Program-made: the position numbers and the translations under genes
Shown: positions 6,945-14,507 of the stretch, one piece after another
Layout: every line of letters begins with the position of its first letter
Numbering within the stretch: the stretch's first letter is position 1
From: an uncultured Collinsella sp.
Lineage (GTDB): Bacteria > Actinomycetota > Coriobacteriia > Coriobacteriales > Coriobacteriaceae
Assembly: GCA_905208975.1 (NCBI GenBank)
Contig: CAJLRE010000022.1
Location: 1 to 26,476 of the forward strand
DNA length: 26,476 bases
Direction: 5' to 3'
Notes under the pieces: generated by a model
Database searches by the model: none
What the model was told of the DNA's origin: nothing
Seen by the model: only the letters and a program-made list of their open reading frames with translations

Positions 6945-7664
6945 CTACAGCCCCACGCAAGGATTGTCGCGGGTCACAAGCGTTTTAACGACAACCGTCG
7001 CTCCCAGATAGCGCTCGAGCAGCTCGGCTAAGCGATCGATCGCGGCCTGGCAATCCCCCATCCGCTCGGGCTCCACGCACTCAATCGCCAGGAAAGCATC
7101 GGCCGAATCATCGGACAACGCCGTTCGAACGCCATCGCGCCAGTTCCAGCAGCGGCATACGGCGCCCGCATCATCGATGTAGGCGAGCTCGCCGGGCAGC
7201 GTCGGGTCATCTGTCTCCTCGCCAAGCGGCAGAAATGAATCGCCACCGTCGGTCACCTTCAGGCAAAGGTCTCCCTCAATCGCGTGCAAATCCTCGCCGC
7301 CTACGGGCAGCGCGTAGGACAGCGACACCGTGTTGTAGATGTCCACCGCGGGCGTAATGTGGCCCACCGGCTTTCCTTTGAGCACGCGCTTGAGCAGGTT
7401 CTCAATTGAGCAACGCGCGCCCTTCTTGGTCTTGAATAGGCGATATGCCTCGCGCCATGCCTTAACCGGCGCATTCTCGCTGATGGTATCACTCGTCAGG
7501 TGACGCTCCGCATCGATATTGGCGCGGTCGAGCAACGCGGCAATCGCATCAACGTCCTCTTGAGGAATCTGAGCCGCGGGCTTCATGCCCTTTACGACCA
7601 CAACACCGACAGCCGCCTGCGGAAATAGCTCCCAAAACGAATCCTCGGCAACGAAACTCTTCAT
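6945..7664 (-). CDS. B3/B4 domain protein (PheT-like tRNA-binding fold)
   Basis: The 239-residue protein matches free-standing B3/B4 proteins (COG3382), which share a fold with the B3/B4 editing region of phenylalanyl-tRNA synthetase beta subunit. Recognisable parts are WREAYRLFKTKKGARCSIENLLKR (residues about 70-95), GHITPAVDIYNTVSLSYALPVGGEDL and the terminal domain with RCWNWRDGVRT. The family may take part in hydrolysing mischarged aminoacyl-tRNA, but this is mostly unproven. The frame begins at an ATG at 7679, but GGGAG sits 5 nt before the second ATG at 7664, so I use that. A long leader with a terminator-like hairpin (7712-7767) separates promoter and start, suggesting attenuation. Confidence 0.85.
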   Translation of the reverse strand: MKSFVAEDSFWELFPQAAVGVVVVKGMKPAAQIPQEDVDAIAALLDRANIDAERHLTSDTISENAPVKAWREAYRLFKTKKGARCSIENLLKRVLKGKPVGHITPAVDIYNTVSLSYALPVGGEDLHAIEGDLCLKVTDGGDSFLPLGEETDDPTLPGELAYIDDAGAVCRCWNWRDGVRTALSDDSADAFLAIECVEPERMGDCQAAIDRLAELLERYLGATVVVKTLVTRDNPCVGL

Positions 7665-7711
7665 GTGCTCTCCCTTCATAGCATGCGCCCGAGCCCGGGT
7701 GCCTAAACAAA

Positions 7712-7767
7712 AAGCGCTCTTACGACGGCCACCTTCAAAGTCCTACGGCGCCGCCACAAGAGCGCTT
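7712..7767 (-). terminator. Terminator or attenuator in the leader of the B3/B4 gene
   Basis: On the minus strand AAGCGCTCTT (7767-7758) pairs perfectly with AAGAGCGCTT (7721-7712) and is followed by TTTTTGTTT. The 36-nt loop is GC-rich and may fold further. Just upstream on the same strand GCCCCC (7773-7778) and GGGGGC (7789-7794) form a second hairpin. The pair lies between a good promoter (7809-7837) and the start codon at 7664, so it is either a transcription attenuator of the B3/B4 gene or the terminator of pckA read-through. Confidence 0.8.
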
Positions 7768-7808
7768 ACGCTGCCCCCATCCGGAGAAGGGGGCGATATG
7801 TCAGGCGT

Positions 7809-7837
7809 ATTGTAACCCGAGTCATTCGCCCAAGCAA
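7809..7837 (-). promoter_or_regulatory. Sigma70-type promoter for the B3/B4 gene leader
   Basis: TTGCTT (7837-7832) and TACAAT (7814-7809) are separated by exactly 17 nt. The -10 box matches five of six consensus bases and the -35 box three of six. Transcription would start near 7802, giving a leader of about 138 nt that includes both hairpins. Confidence 0.5.
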
Positions 7838-7839
7838 AA

Positions 7840-7872
7840 CCGCCACAAAGGTGCCTGTCCCCTTTGTGGCGG
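7840..7872. repeat. 3'-end hairpin repeat, copy 4 (inverted orientation)
   Basis: A perfect 12-bp stem (7840-7851 with 7861-7872) has the loop TGCCTGTCC, which is the reverse complement of the GGACAGGCA loop in copies 1-3. The outer stem is CCGCC/GGCGG, another paired change. It lies 19 nt after the pckA stop codon and, on the minus strand, is followed by TTTT. Confidence 0.9.
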
Positions 7873-7891
7873 ATATGGACTCGCGGCGACG

Positions 7892-9562
7892 CTAGTGTCG
7901 GAGTCCCAGCAGGCCGCGGCCGCGATGACGGGCGTCGGCGTGCACCTGAGCGTGCGGACCGGCGGCCTTCACGGACTCGGGCAGGTGCGAGTACTTCTTC
8001 TCGAAGTTCTCCTCGAACATCACGGCCAAGTTGTGCGCCGCCTCGTCGTAGCGCGCGGTGCTCTGCCAGTACTGGCGCGGCACCAGGATGCCGTCGGGCA
8101 CACCGTGGCACGTGGTGGGAATGTCGACGTTAAAAATATCGTCGTGCACGAACTCGCTGTCCTCGATGGTACCGTCGAGGGCGCGGGCCACCAGGGCGCG
8201 CGTGTAGGCAAGCTCGATGCGATGGCCCACGCCGTAGCCGCCGCCAATCCAGCCGGTGTTGACCAGGTACACACGCGTGCGGCCGTCGGCGATGCGCTCA
8301 CCGAGCATCTTGGCATAGACCATGGGGTCGAGCGGCATAAACGGCTCGCCAAACAGCGAAGAGAACGTGGGCGTGGGCTCGGTGACGCCGACCTCGGTGC
8401 CGGGGATCTTGGCCGTAAAGCCCGTCACAAAGTGATACATGGCGGCGTCGGCCGTCAGGCGCGAGATGGGCGGCAGCACGCCAAAGGCGTCGCAGGTCAA
8501 AAACAGCACGACGCTCGGAGTGGTGCCCATGCCCTTGGTCCACGCGTTGGGAATGTGCTCCACAGGGTAGGCCACGCGCGTGTTGTGCGTGACCGAGACG
8601 TCATCGTAGTTGGGCTTGCGGCTCTCGTCGAGCACCACGTTTTCGCAGATCGCGCCAAAGCGGACGGCGTTGAAGATCTCAGGCTCGTGGAACGCGTCCA
8701 GGCCCTCGCATTTGGCGTAGCAGCCACCTTCGATGTTGAAGATGCCCATGTCGGACCAACCGTGCTCGTCGTCGCCGATCAGCAGCCGCGTGGGGTTGGC
8801 CGAAAGCGTGGTCTTGCCCGTGCCCGAAAGGCCAAAGAACACGGCGGCCTCGTGCGTGACGGGATCCATGCTGGCCGAGCAGTGCATGGGTAGCACGTCG
8901 TCCTCGACGGGCAGCAGGTAATTCATGACGCTAAAGATCGACTTTTTAATCTCGCCGGAGTAGCCGGTGCCGGCGACCAGAATCACGCGTTCCTGGAAAT
9001 TGATGACCACGGCGGCGCTGGAGTTGAGGCCCTTGATGGCAGGATCGCACTGGAAACCGGGCGCCGCGAGCACGCAGAAGTCGGGCTCGCCGGTGCGCGC
9101 GATTTCGCGGGCGAGCGGGCGGGCGAGCATCTGCTTGATAAAGAGTGCCTGGCTGGCACGCTCGCAGGCAACGAGCAGTCGACGCGTGTGGTTGCGGTCG
9201 GCGCCTGCCATGCCACGGGTAACGAACACGTCGCGCTCGTTGAGATAGTCGACGATGCCGGCCTTGATGGCCTCATAGCTCTCGACGGACAGCGGGCGGT
9301 TGACGGCGCCCCAGGCAATCTTGTCGTGGACATCGGGGGTGTCGACGATAAAGCGGTCATTGGGGGAACGACCAGTGCGCTCCCCCGTCTCGATCACCAG
9401 CGCGCCGTTGGATGCCATGCGGCCTTCTTCGCGGCGGATAGCGTGCTCGACGAGCTCCGCGGCGGGTAGATCGACCAGCAGACGGGGCTGATTCTCGGCG
9501 GGATCTTCGACCAGCGCAATACCAAAGTTGGACAGAACTTCTGCAGGGGTAACACCAGGCAT
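7892..9562 (-). CDS. pckA: Phosphoenolpyruvate carboxykinase (ATP)
   Basis: This cytoplasmic enzyme interconverts oxaloacetate plus ATP with phosphoenolpyruvate, CO2 and ADP. In anaerobes it often runs towards oxaloacetate for fermentation to succinate. The protein has 556 residues, slightly longer than the usual 525-540 because of a poorly conserved C-terminal tail after about residue 535. Motifs are TGRSPNDRFIV (63-73), the P-loop GLSGTGKTT (244-252), the metal-binding LIGDDEHGW (261-269) and the substrate region FCVLAAPGFQCDP. The start ATG at 9562 is preceded by a strong AAAGGAGG. A longer frame to 9676 has no support. A perfect 16-bp palindrome 75 bp upstream of the start codon (9637-9652) may be a regulator's operator. 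Confidence 0.97.
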   Translation of the reverse strand: MPGVTPAEVLSNFGIALVEDPAENQPRLLVDLPAAELVEHAIRREEGRMASNGALVIETGERTGRSPNDRFIVDTPDVHDKIAWGAVNRPLSVESYEAIKAGIVDYLNERDVFVTRGMAGADRNHTRRLLVACERASQALFIKQMLARPLAREIARTGEPDFCVLAAPGFQCDPAIKGLNSSAAVVINFQERVILVAGTGYSGEIKKSIFSVMNYLLPVEDDVLPMHCSASMDPVTHEAAVFFGLSGTGKTTLSANPTRLLIGDDEHGWSDMGIFNIEGGCYAKCEGLDAFHEPEIFNAVRFGAICENVVLDESRKPNYDDVSVTHNTRVAYPVEHIPNAWTKGMGTTPSVVLFLTCDAFGVLPPISRLTADAAMYHFVTGFTAKIPGTEVGVTEPTPTFSSLFGEPFMPLDPMVYAKMLGERIADGRTRVYLVNTGWIGGGYGVGHRIELAYTRALVARALDGTIEDSEFVHDDIFNVDIPTTCHGVPDGILVPRQYWQSTARYDEAAHNLAVMFEENFEKKYSHLPESVKAAGPHAQVHADARHRGRGLLGLRH

Positions 9563-9636
9563 GGGGCCTCCTTTAAAAGCGCGACACGTGGACGCGGCGC
9601 GCACTTTACTCACGTAAAGCCCGTTGTACCCGATAT

Positions 9637-9652
9637 GCAAAAACGTTTTTGC
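9637..9652. promoter_or_regulatory. Perfect palindrome, candidate LacI/CcpA-type operator of pckA
   Basis: GCAAAAACGTTTTTGC is a perfect 16-bp palindrome with a central CG, the form typical of LacI/GalR-family operators (compare the PurR box ACGCAAACGTTTGCGT). It lies 75 bp upstream of the pckA start codon in the gap shared with the divergent flippase gene. Confidence 0.5.
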
Positions 9653-9753
9653 GGCAAGGGCGAAGCGCCCGCCCAACGGTCAAAAATCGCAGGCAAGCGG
9701 CCTAGTCGTTAGAGACACTCTTGAACAGGCAACAACCAAGGAGCGACCCCGGA

Positions 9754-9812
9754 TGCCGGCACTTAGGGACGTTCCCAAAGTGCCGGCACATAAGGAACGT
9801 CCCCAAATGCCG
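9754..9812. repeat. REP-like compound repeat with GGGACGTTCC core
   Basis: TGCCGGCACTT (9754-9764) pairs perfectly with AAGTGCCGGCA (9778-9788) around the loop AGGGACGTTCCCA. A second unit follows in inverted order (AAGGAACGTCCCC, 9792-9804), ending AAATGCCG. The arrangement of hairpin plus inverted half unit is typical of REP-like elements, some of which are spread by RAYT/TnpA-REP transposases; none is in this window. The 9-bp inverted repeat TTGAACAGG (9721-9729) / CCTGTTCAA (9847-9855) flanks it. Confidence 0.8.
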
Positions 9813-9914
9813 TCTACTGAATGGCGCCGCCGAAATTATCGAACAACCTGTTCAAAAACACGAACGAACACCGTCGCGTCTATACTAGAGCGTAGCAATA
9901 GAAAGGACTCCGCT

Positions 9915-11495
9915 TTGAGCATCACGCCCCTCGATAGCATCCGCCGCGCCATCGCCCGCCGCAATGGCGTCGCCGACCCCGCCATAGCGAGCAGCGGCAC
10001 CGCAAAGGCCCAGGGCGGACGCATCGAGAACGGCCTGTTCCCCGCATCGCACACCGCCGAGGAGCTCGCGCGAATCCAAGAACTAAGCCAACGTAACGCC
10101 GGCGGTCCCGACAGCAGCCAGGCCACACGCCGTCGTCGCGAGCGCGATCGCCAACCCGGCCCCATCCACCGCATGGTCAATGCCTGGTGGAACCGCCTGC
10201 TCGGAGCCGTCTACGGCGGCGGCTTCTCCACGCAAGAAGCCGAGTACGAAGATCACGCCACCCGTCGCGACTACCTTTGGAATACCCTGGGCACCGCCGT
10301 GTGGGGCATGGTGTTTCCGTTGCTCACCATCGTGTCCACACAGCTCGTGGGCGCCGAGGAGGCTGGCAAATTCTCCATCGCCTTTGTCACCGGCACGCTC
10401 ATCATGATCGCGTGCAACTACGGCGTGCGCAACTTTCAGGTCTCGGACATCGACGAAAAGACCTCCTTCGCCTCCTACCAGCTCAACCGCTGGCTCTGCG
10501 GAGCGCTCGCGCTGGCATGCGGCCTGGTGTACAGCAGCGCCCGCGGCTACGATGCGCAGATGGCCACAATCGGCCTGGGCGTCTACCTGTATAAGGTGAT
10601 CGACGGCATTGCCGACGTGTACGAGGGCCGCCTGCAGCAGGCCGACAAACTCTACCTGGCCGGCATGAGCCAAACGCTACGATCCGTCGGCGTCATCGCG
10701 GTCTTTAGCGTGGCACTGTTCCTCACGCGCAGCATGCCCATCGCCGCCATGGCCATGGGCATCGCCGCGATTGCCTCGCTCGTGCTGGTCACCGCCCCGC
10801 TCGCCCTGCTCGAAACCGAAAAATCACGCCGCATGAGTCTGCGCGAGGCTGGCCACCTGTTTGTCCAGTGCGCCCCGCTCTTTGGTGCGCTGTTCCTGTT
10901 CAACCTTATCGAGAGCATGCCCAAGTTTGTGATGGAGGGCACGCTGGCATACAAATATCAGCTGTACTTTAATGCACTGTTTTTTCCGGCGCAGGCCATT
11001 TTGTTGAGCATTGGATTTATCTATAAACCGCAGCTCCTACGTCTGTCGAGCATTTGGGCGAATCCGCGCAAGCGTCGCCGCTTTGATCTGATTATTGTTG
11101 CCGTTATGGCACTGATCGTAGTCATTACTGGAGCGTGCGCCGCATTTATGGCAGGCCCCGGCATTCCCCTCATGAGCTTTATGTACGGCCTCAACTTTGA
11201 GCGCTACCGCACGCTTGCACTGCTAATGGTTGTCGCCGGCGGCGTCACCGCGGCAATCGACTTTATCTATGCCATTATCACGGTGTTGCGCCACGCCGGC
11301 GATGTCACCAAGATCTACCTGATCTGCTTCGCCGTAAGCGTGGTGGTGCCGGTGATCCTGATTAAGCTGCTGGGTCTGATGGGCGCCGTGGTGAGCTACC
11401 TAGCCATCATGGCCCTACTCCTGGTGCTGCTGATAATCGAGTACGCCCACATCCGCCAGCGCATCGAGCGCGACCGCAACCCCTACGGCGCCTAA
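9915..11495 (+). CDS. Polysaccharide flippase-like membrane protein (MVF/MATE-like)
   Basis: The product is a 526-residue membrane protein with about 12-14 hydrophobic segments from residue 125 onwards, in the pattern of Wzx/MurJ-type lipid-linked saccharide exporters. A charged, probably cytoplasmic N-terminus of about 115 residues precedes the first segment (WNTLGTAVWGMVFPLLTIVS). The section ADVYEGRLQQADKLYLAG resembles the inter-helix region of oligosaccharide flippases. The start is a TTG at 9915 with AGAAAGGA 7 nt upstream; no ATG fits, and the longer frame from 9624 would run through the palindrome and repeat. TATACT near 9879 could be a -10 box. No glycosyltransferases are adjacent, so the substrate is unknown. 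The assignment rests on topology and a few motifs. Confidence 0.75.
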   Translation: MSITPLDSIRRAIARRNGVADPAIASSGTAKAQGGRIENGLFPASHTAEELARIQELSQRNAGGPDSSQATRRRRERDRQPGPIHRMVNAWWNRLLGAVYGGGFSTQEAEYEDHATRRDYLWNTLGTAVWGMVFPLLTIVSTQLVGAEEAGKFSIAFVTGTLIMIACNYGVRNFQVSDIDEKTSFASYQLNRWLCGALALACGLVYSSARGYDAQMATIGLGVYLYKVIDGIADVYEGRLQQADKLYLAGMSQTLRSVGVIAVFSVALFLTRSMPIAAMAMGIAAIASLVLVTAPLALLETEKSRRMSLREAGHLFVQCAPLFGALFLFNLIESMPKFVMEGTLAYKYQLYFNALFFPAQAILLSIGFIYKPQLLRLSSIWANPRKRRRFDLIIVAVMALIVVITGACAAFMAGPGIPLMSFMYGLNFERYRTLALLMVVAGGVTAAIDFIYAIITVLRHAGDVTKIYLICFAVSVVVPVILIKLLGLMGAVVSYLAIMALLLVLLIIEYAHIRQRIERDRNPYGA

Positions 11496-11576
11496 TTAGC
11501 TGCCCCGGTCACCGGAATTTGCGATGGAATCGCCCCGGCTGGGGTCTCGTTGAAGACAATATGCATCACGTAAAAC

Positions 11577-11697
11577 TAAGTGAGTAGATTTTTACCGAAT
11601 CCCTGACCACACCGACAGAGCACAAGTCCGTGACCTGCGGTTTTATTGAGGCAAATATGTTGGGTGCTCGGCATTTCCAAAAAAGTCTACTCACTTA
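11577..11697. repeat. 121-bp element with terminal inverted repeats
   Basis: TAAGTGAGTAGATTTTT (11577-11593) and AAAAAAGTCTACTCACTTA (11679-11697) are inverted copies, identical over 12 bp and then one inserted G before an A/T run. The 85-bp centre has no ORF. The ends share GAGTAG(A/T)CTTTTT with the element at 556-663, so the two may belong to one broad family. The rest of the 317-bp gap (11496-11812) contains only a short CCCC-GGCT-GGGG stem near 11533, without a T-run, and the repeat at 11766-11800. I see no gene in it. Confidence 0.7.
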
Positions 11698-11765
11698 GCC
11701 AGCGGGCAGCCAAATGATTATTTAATCCCCGTCCCAGAGAAATCAATTAGCGGGCAGAAGGGCAA

Positions 11766-11800
11766 GAGTAGTCAAAAAAGCTCCGTCCCAAATAAGCTAC
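11766..11800. repeat. GGGACGG(A/G)GC repeat, second location
   Basis: On the minus strand this reads GTAGCTTATTTGGGACGGAG, then CTTTTTTGACTACTC. It aligns with the right arm of the element at 632-663 (GTAGTCTTTTTGGGACGGGG, then CTTTTTT) in the same orientation relative to the gene it follows. It lies 12 nt after the stop codon of the minus-strand metallophosphoesterase gene. Confidence 0.65.
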
Positions 11801-11812
11801 CACTTGCACCGA

Positions 11813-12652
11813 TTATTCGCCCGGGTTGATGTTCGCGTAGAACTCCGCCCCATCATCGAGCCGCAGGATCCCGACGCGGCCGAACTCGGAGCCGGTGGCG
11901 GCGGCGCAGTCGATATCGATGCGATCGGGCACGCCGGCGGTATCCTCGCCACCCAGGCGCACGATCTGCCCGCGGCCCGACTCCTCATCGAGCCCCGCAA
12001 GACCACCGACCTCGCAATAACGCCCGAGCGACACCGTTGGCGTGTGACCGCTCACCACGACCGGACCCTTGCCCTCGGAAGAAAGCAGCCCGGTCGGCGC
12101 ATCCCAATAGCCGTGACGAATCCACAGCAGGTCATCGGCCGACTGCACCGCGAGCATCTGCTGCAGCAGCTCGCGATCGGCACCCACCGCTCCAACGCCA
12201 TCGGCGCAATCGACGCCATGCTCAAGCAAAAACGCGCGCGCCGCCTTCATCTCGATTCCAGCATGCACCAGCAGATACGGGCGCTCCTCGGTCTCGGCCA
12301 CCGCGTAGAGCGGCAGCGCGGCCATCCATCGCACGAGCTCCTCGTATGCGTCAAATTCCATGTCGTTGAGCTGCTCGCGCGTCGTCCAGCCACCGTTGAT
12401 ATCCCAGGTCTCGGCATCGAGCGGATCCTGGCTAATGATGGCATCGAGCATGATCTGCTCGTGATTACCCTTGAGAACGCGGGCGTTAGGCAGCGAGCGC
12501 ACGAGCTTAATAACGCCGACCGGATCGGGCCCGCGATCGATCATGTCGCCCAGCACGTACAGCGTGTCGTCGGACGTCAACGAGATCTTAGACAGGGCCT
12601 CGTCAAGCGCATGCACGTGTCCGTGAGCATCAGATGTCGCATAGATCGCCAT
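11813..12652 (-). CDS. Metallophosphoesterase (PPP/ApaH-like)
   Basis: The 279-residue protein has the calcineurin-like metal-binding signature: DAH (Asp8, His10), GDMIDRG (35-41), GNHE (62-65), a later LLVHAG and VSGHTPT. This arrangement matches bacterial serine/threonine protein phosphatases and diadenosine tetraphosphatases of the PPP family. It would hydrolyse phosphoesters with two bound metal ions in the cytoplasm; the substrate cannot be told from sequence alone. The start ATG at 12652 has AAAGGCG 5 nt upstream. It is transcribed away from the antiporter gene, with a promoter candidate at 12728-12756. A repeat of the GGGACGG family follows its stop codon. Confidence 0.88.
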   Translation of the reverse strand: MAIYATSDAHGHVHALDEALSKISLTSDDTLYVLGDMIDRGPDPVGVIKLVRSLPNARVLKGNHEQIMLDAIISQDPLDAETWDINGGWTTREQLNDMEFDAYEELVRWMAALPLYAVAETEERPYLLVHAGIEMKAARAFLLEHGVDCADGVGAVGADRELLQQMLAVQSADDLLWIRHGYWDAPTGLLSSEGKGPVVVSGHTPTVSLGRYCEVGGLAGLDEESGRGQIVRLGGEDTAGVPDRIDIDCAAATGSEFGRVGILRLDDGAEFYANINPGE

Positions 12653-12702
12653 GGAACGCCTTTCCCTACCTTGCGACCGAAGCCCGGAACCGCAACTAAA
12701 AC

Positions 12703-12713
12703 TTCAAGTTGAA
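12703..12713. promoter_or_regulatory. Palindrome TTCAAGTTGAA, candidate operator
   Basis: TTCAAGTTGAA is a perfect palindrome about a central G, and extends imperfectly to AACTTCAAGTTGAACTT. It lies about 15-25 bp downstream of the predicted start of the minus-strand metallophosphoesterase transcript, a position where a bound repressor would block transcription. The binding factor is unknown. Confidence 0.3.
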
Positions 12714-12727
12714 CTTAAACGTTACCC

Positions 12728-12756
12728 ATTGTACTCCGTTGCAATAAAGCTGGAAA
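12728..12756 (-). promoter_or_regulatory. Sigma70-type promoter for the metallophosphoesterase gene
   Basis: TTTCCA (12756-12751) and TACAAT (12733-12728) are 17 nt apart, matching four and five of six consensus bases. The start codon is about 75 nt downstream. Confidence 0.45.
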
Positions 12757-12905
12757 GGGTTTCCGAGCAGAGGCAAAGACGGCAGCCGTCTATGACGATA
12801 TCGCGCGCGCCCGCAATCCAACCCCATAAACCCACCATCTTTGGGTACAAATAACCGCAGACAACTGACCGTGCCACGCCAACCACCCAGGAGCGGACAC
12901 CATCC

Positions 12906-14507
12906 ATGAACCAGATCCTTCTCTTTATCGGCCTCGTTATTATTCTGTGCCTGACCATCAAGCCCGTCGGCAAAAAACTCCCCTTCCCCACCCTGCTTAT
13001 CTTTATCGCGCTCGGCATGCTGTTGGGCGTCAACGGCCCGGCGCATATCGACTTTAGCGACTACGCACTCACCGAAACCGTCTGCAGCACGGCGCTATTG
13101 TTCATCATGTTCTACGGCGGCTTTAACACCAACATAGACCGCGCCAAGCCCGTCGCCGCGCCGGCGGTGCTGCTGAGCACGCTCGGCGTCGTCATCACCG
13201 CAGGCGTCACCGGCGTGTTCGCCCACTTTGTGCTGGGCTTCGACTGGATCGGCGGCCTGCTGCTGGGATCGGTCGTGGCGTCCACCGACGCGGCCAGCGT
13301 CTTTAGCGTTCTGCGCGAGCACAGCCTTTCGCTGAGGGGCGGCACCGACTCGCTGCTCGAGGTCGAATCGGGCTCCAACGACCCCGTCGCCTACATGCTC
13401 ACCGCCGTGCTCGCGACCCTCGCGGCGGGCGGCAATATCGACATTCCCGTGCTGCTGACCAAGCAGATCATCCTGGGCGTGGGGTTGGGCCTTGCCATCG
13501 GCTGGACATCCAGCCGTCTGATTGAGCGCGCACACGCAACGGCCGAAGGCGCGCAGACCATCTTCTTGTTCGCCGTGGCCATCGTCGCCTACGCGCTGCC
13601 GAGCTACCTGGGCGGCAACGGCTTTTTGGCCGTATACCTTGCAGGCATTGTGCTGGGCGCAAGCGACATCACCGGTAAGGTCGAGATGGCGCACTTCTTC
13701 GACACCCTCACCGAGATGGCAGAGATGACCATCTTCTTCTTGCTCGGCCTGCTCGTAACGCCCGCACGCCTGCCGCAGATGCTGCTGCCGGGCCTGGCGC
13801 TCATGGCGTTCATGCTCTTCGTGAGCCGCCCCATCGCCGTCGGCGTGCTCCTAGCGCCCTTTAAGACGAATCCCAGCCAGGTCGCGCTCGTAAGCTGGGC
13901 GGGCCTGCGCGGAGCAGCTTCGGTCGTCTTTAGTCTCTTTGCCGTGGTGGCCGGCGTTCCCGGCGGACACGACCTATTTGACCTGGTGTTTGTGATTGCC
14001 GCGTCGAGCATCGTGGTGCAGGGCTCGCTGCTGCCGGCGGTGGCGAAGAAGCTCGATATGATCGATGCGACCGGCGACGTGCGCCGCACCTTTAACGACT
14101 ACCGCGACGAGGACGGCATGTCGTTTGTAAAGCTCAAGGTGGGCGCTGGCCATCCGTTTGCCGGACGCTCGCTCGCGGACATTGGCAGCGCGACGGACAT
14201 GCTCGTGGTCCTGGTGCTGCGCGACGGGGCGCATCCGGTACTGCCCAATGGCGACACCGTGATCCAGGAAGGCGATCTGCTGGTGATGGCCGCCCCAACG
14301 TTCGAAGAGCGTGCCGAGGTTACGCTGCGCGAGGTCACCGTGACGCCCCACGGTCGCCTGGCCGGTCAGCGCCTGCGCGACGTGCCGCAGGGCAAGCACC
14401 CGTTTATTGTGGTAATGCTCAAGCGCGAAGGCCAGACGATCATCCCAGACGGCGACACCCAAGTCCAACCCGGCGACGAAGCCGTCATCGCCACGCTGGC
14501 GTCGTAG
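12906..14507 (+). CDS. Potassium/proton antiporter, CPA1 type with two RCK_C domains
   Basis: The 533-residue protein has about 12 membrane helices (residues 1-385), followed by a soluble tail with two TrkA-C/RCK_C domains (about 395-470 and 475-533; for example LVMAAP and PGDEAVIATL). Transport motifs ASTDAAS (125-131) and ESGSNDP (154-160) are those of NhaP2/CvrA-type cation/proton antiporters, where the Asp residues bind the ion. It likely exports K+ or Na+ in exchange for protons and is controlled by ligand binding at the RCK_C domains (c-di-AMP in several relatives, which is inference here). The ATG at 12906 has AGGAGCGG about 8 nt upstream. The gene is divergent from the metallophosphoesterase. 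Confidence 0.92.
   Translation: MNQILLFIGLVIILCLTIKPVGKKLPFPTLLIFIALGMLLGVNGPAHIDFSDYALTETVCSTALLFIMFYGGFNTNIDRAKPVAAPAVLLSTLGVVITAGVTGVFAHFVLGFDWIGGLLLGSVVASTDAASVFSVLREHSLSLRGGTDSLLEVESGSNDPVAYMLTAVLATLAAGGNIDIPVLLTKQIILGVGLGLAIGWTSSRLIERAHATAEGAQTIFLFAVAIVAYALPSYLGGNGFLAVYLAGIVLGASDITGKVEMAHFFDTLTEMAEMTIFFLLGLLVTPARLPQMLLPGLALMAFMLFVSRPIAVGVLLAPFKTNPSQVALVSWAGLRGAASVVFSLFAVVAGVPGGHDLFDLVFVIAASSIVVQGSLLPAVAKKLDMIDATGDVRRTFNDYRDEDGMSFVKLKVGAGHPFAGRSLADIGSATDMLVVLVLRDGAHPVLPNGDTVIQEGDLLVMAAPTFEERAEVTLREVTVTPHGRLAGQRLRDVPQGKHPFIVVMLKREGQTIIPDGDTQVQPGDEAVIATLAS

Noticed and set aside
4891..7872. Repeated CCACAAAGG hairpins as a CRISPR array
   Set aside because: The copies are hundreds of bases apart with genes between them, differ in their outer parts, and there are no spacers or cas genes.
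9840..9854. CGAACAACCTGTTC as a LexA/SOS box
   Set aside because: The Gram-positive LexA site is GAAC-N4-GTTC; here the spacer is 5 nt, and no SOS gene follows.
9624..9914. Upstream extension of the flippase gene by 97 codons
   Set aside because: It would translate the palindrome and the REP-like repeat. The TTG at 9915 has a proper SD.
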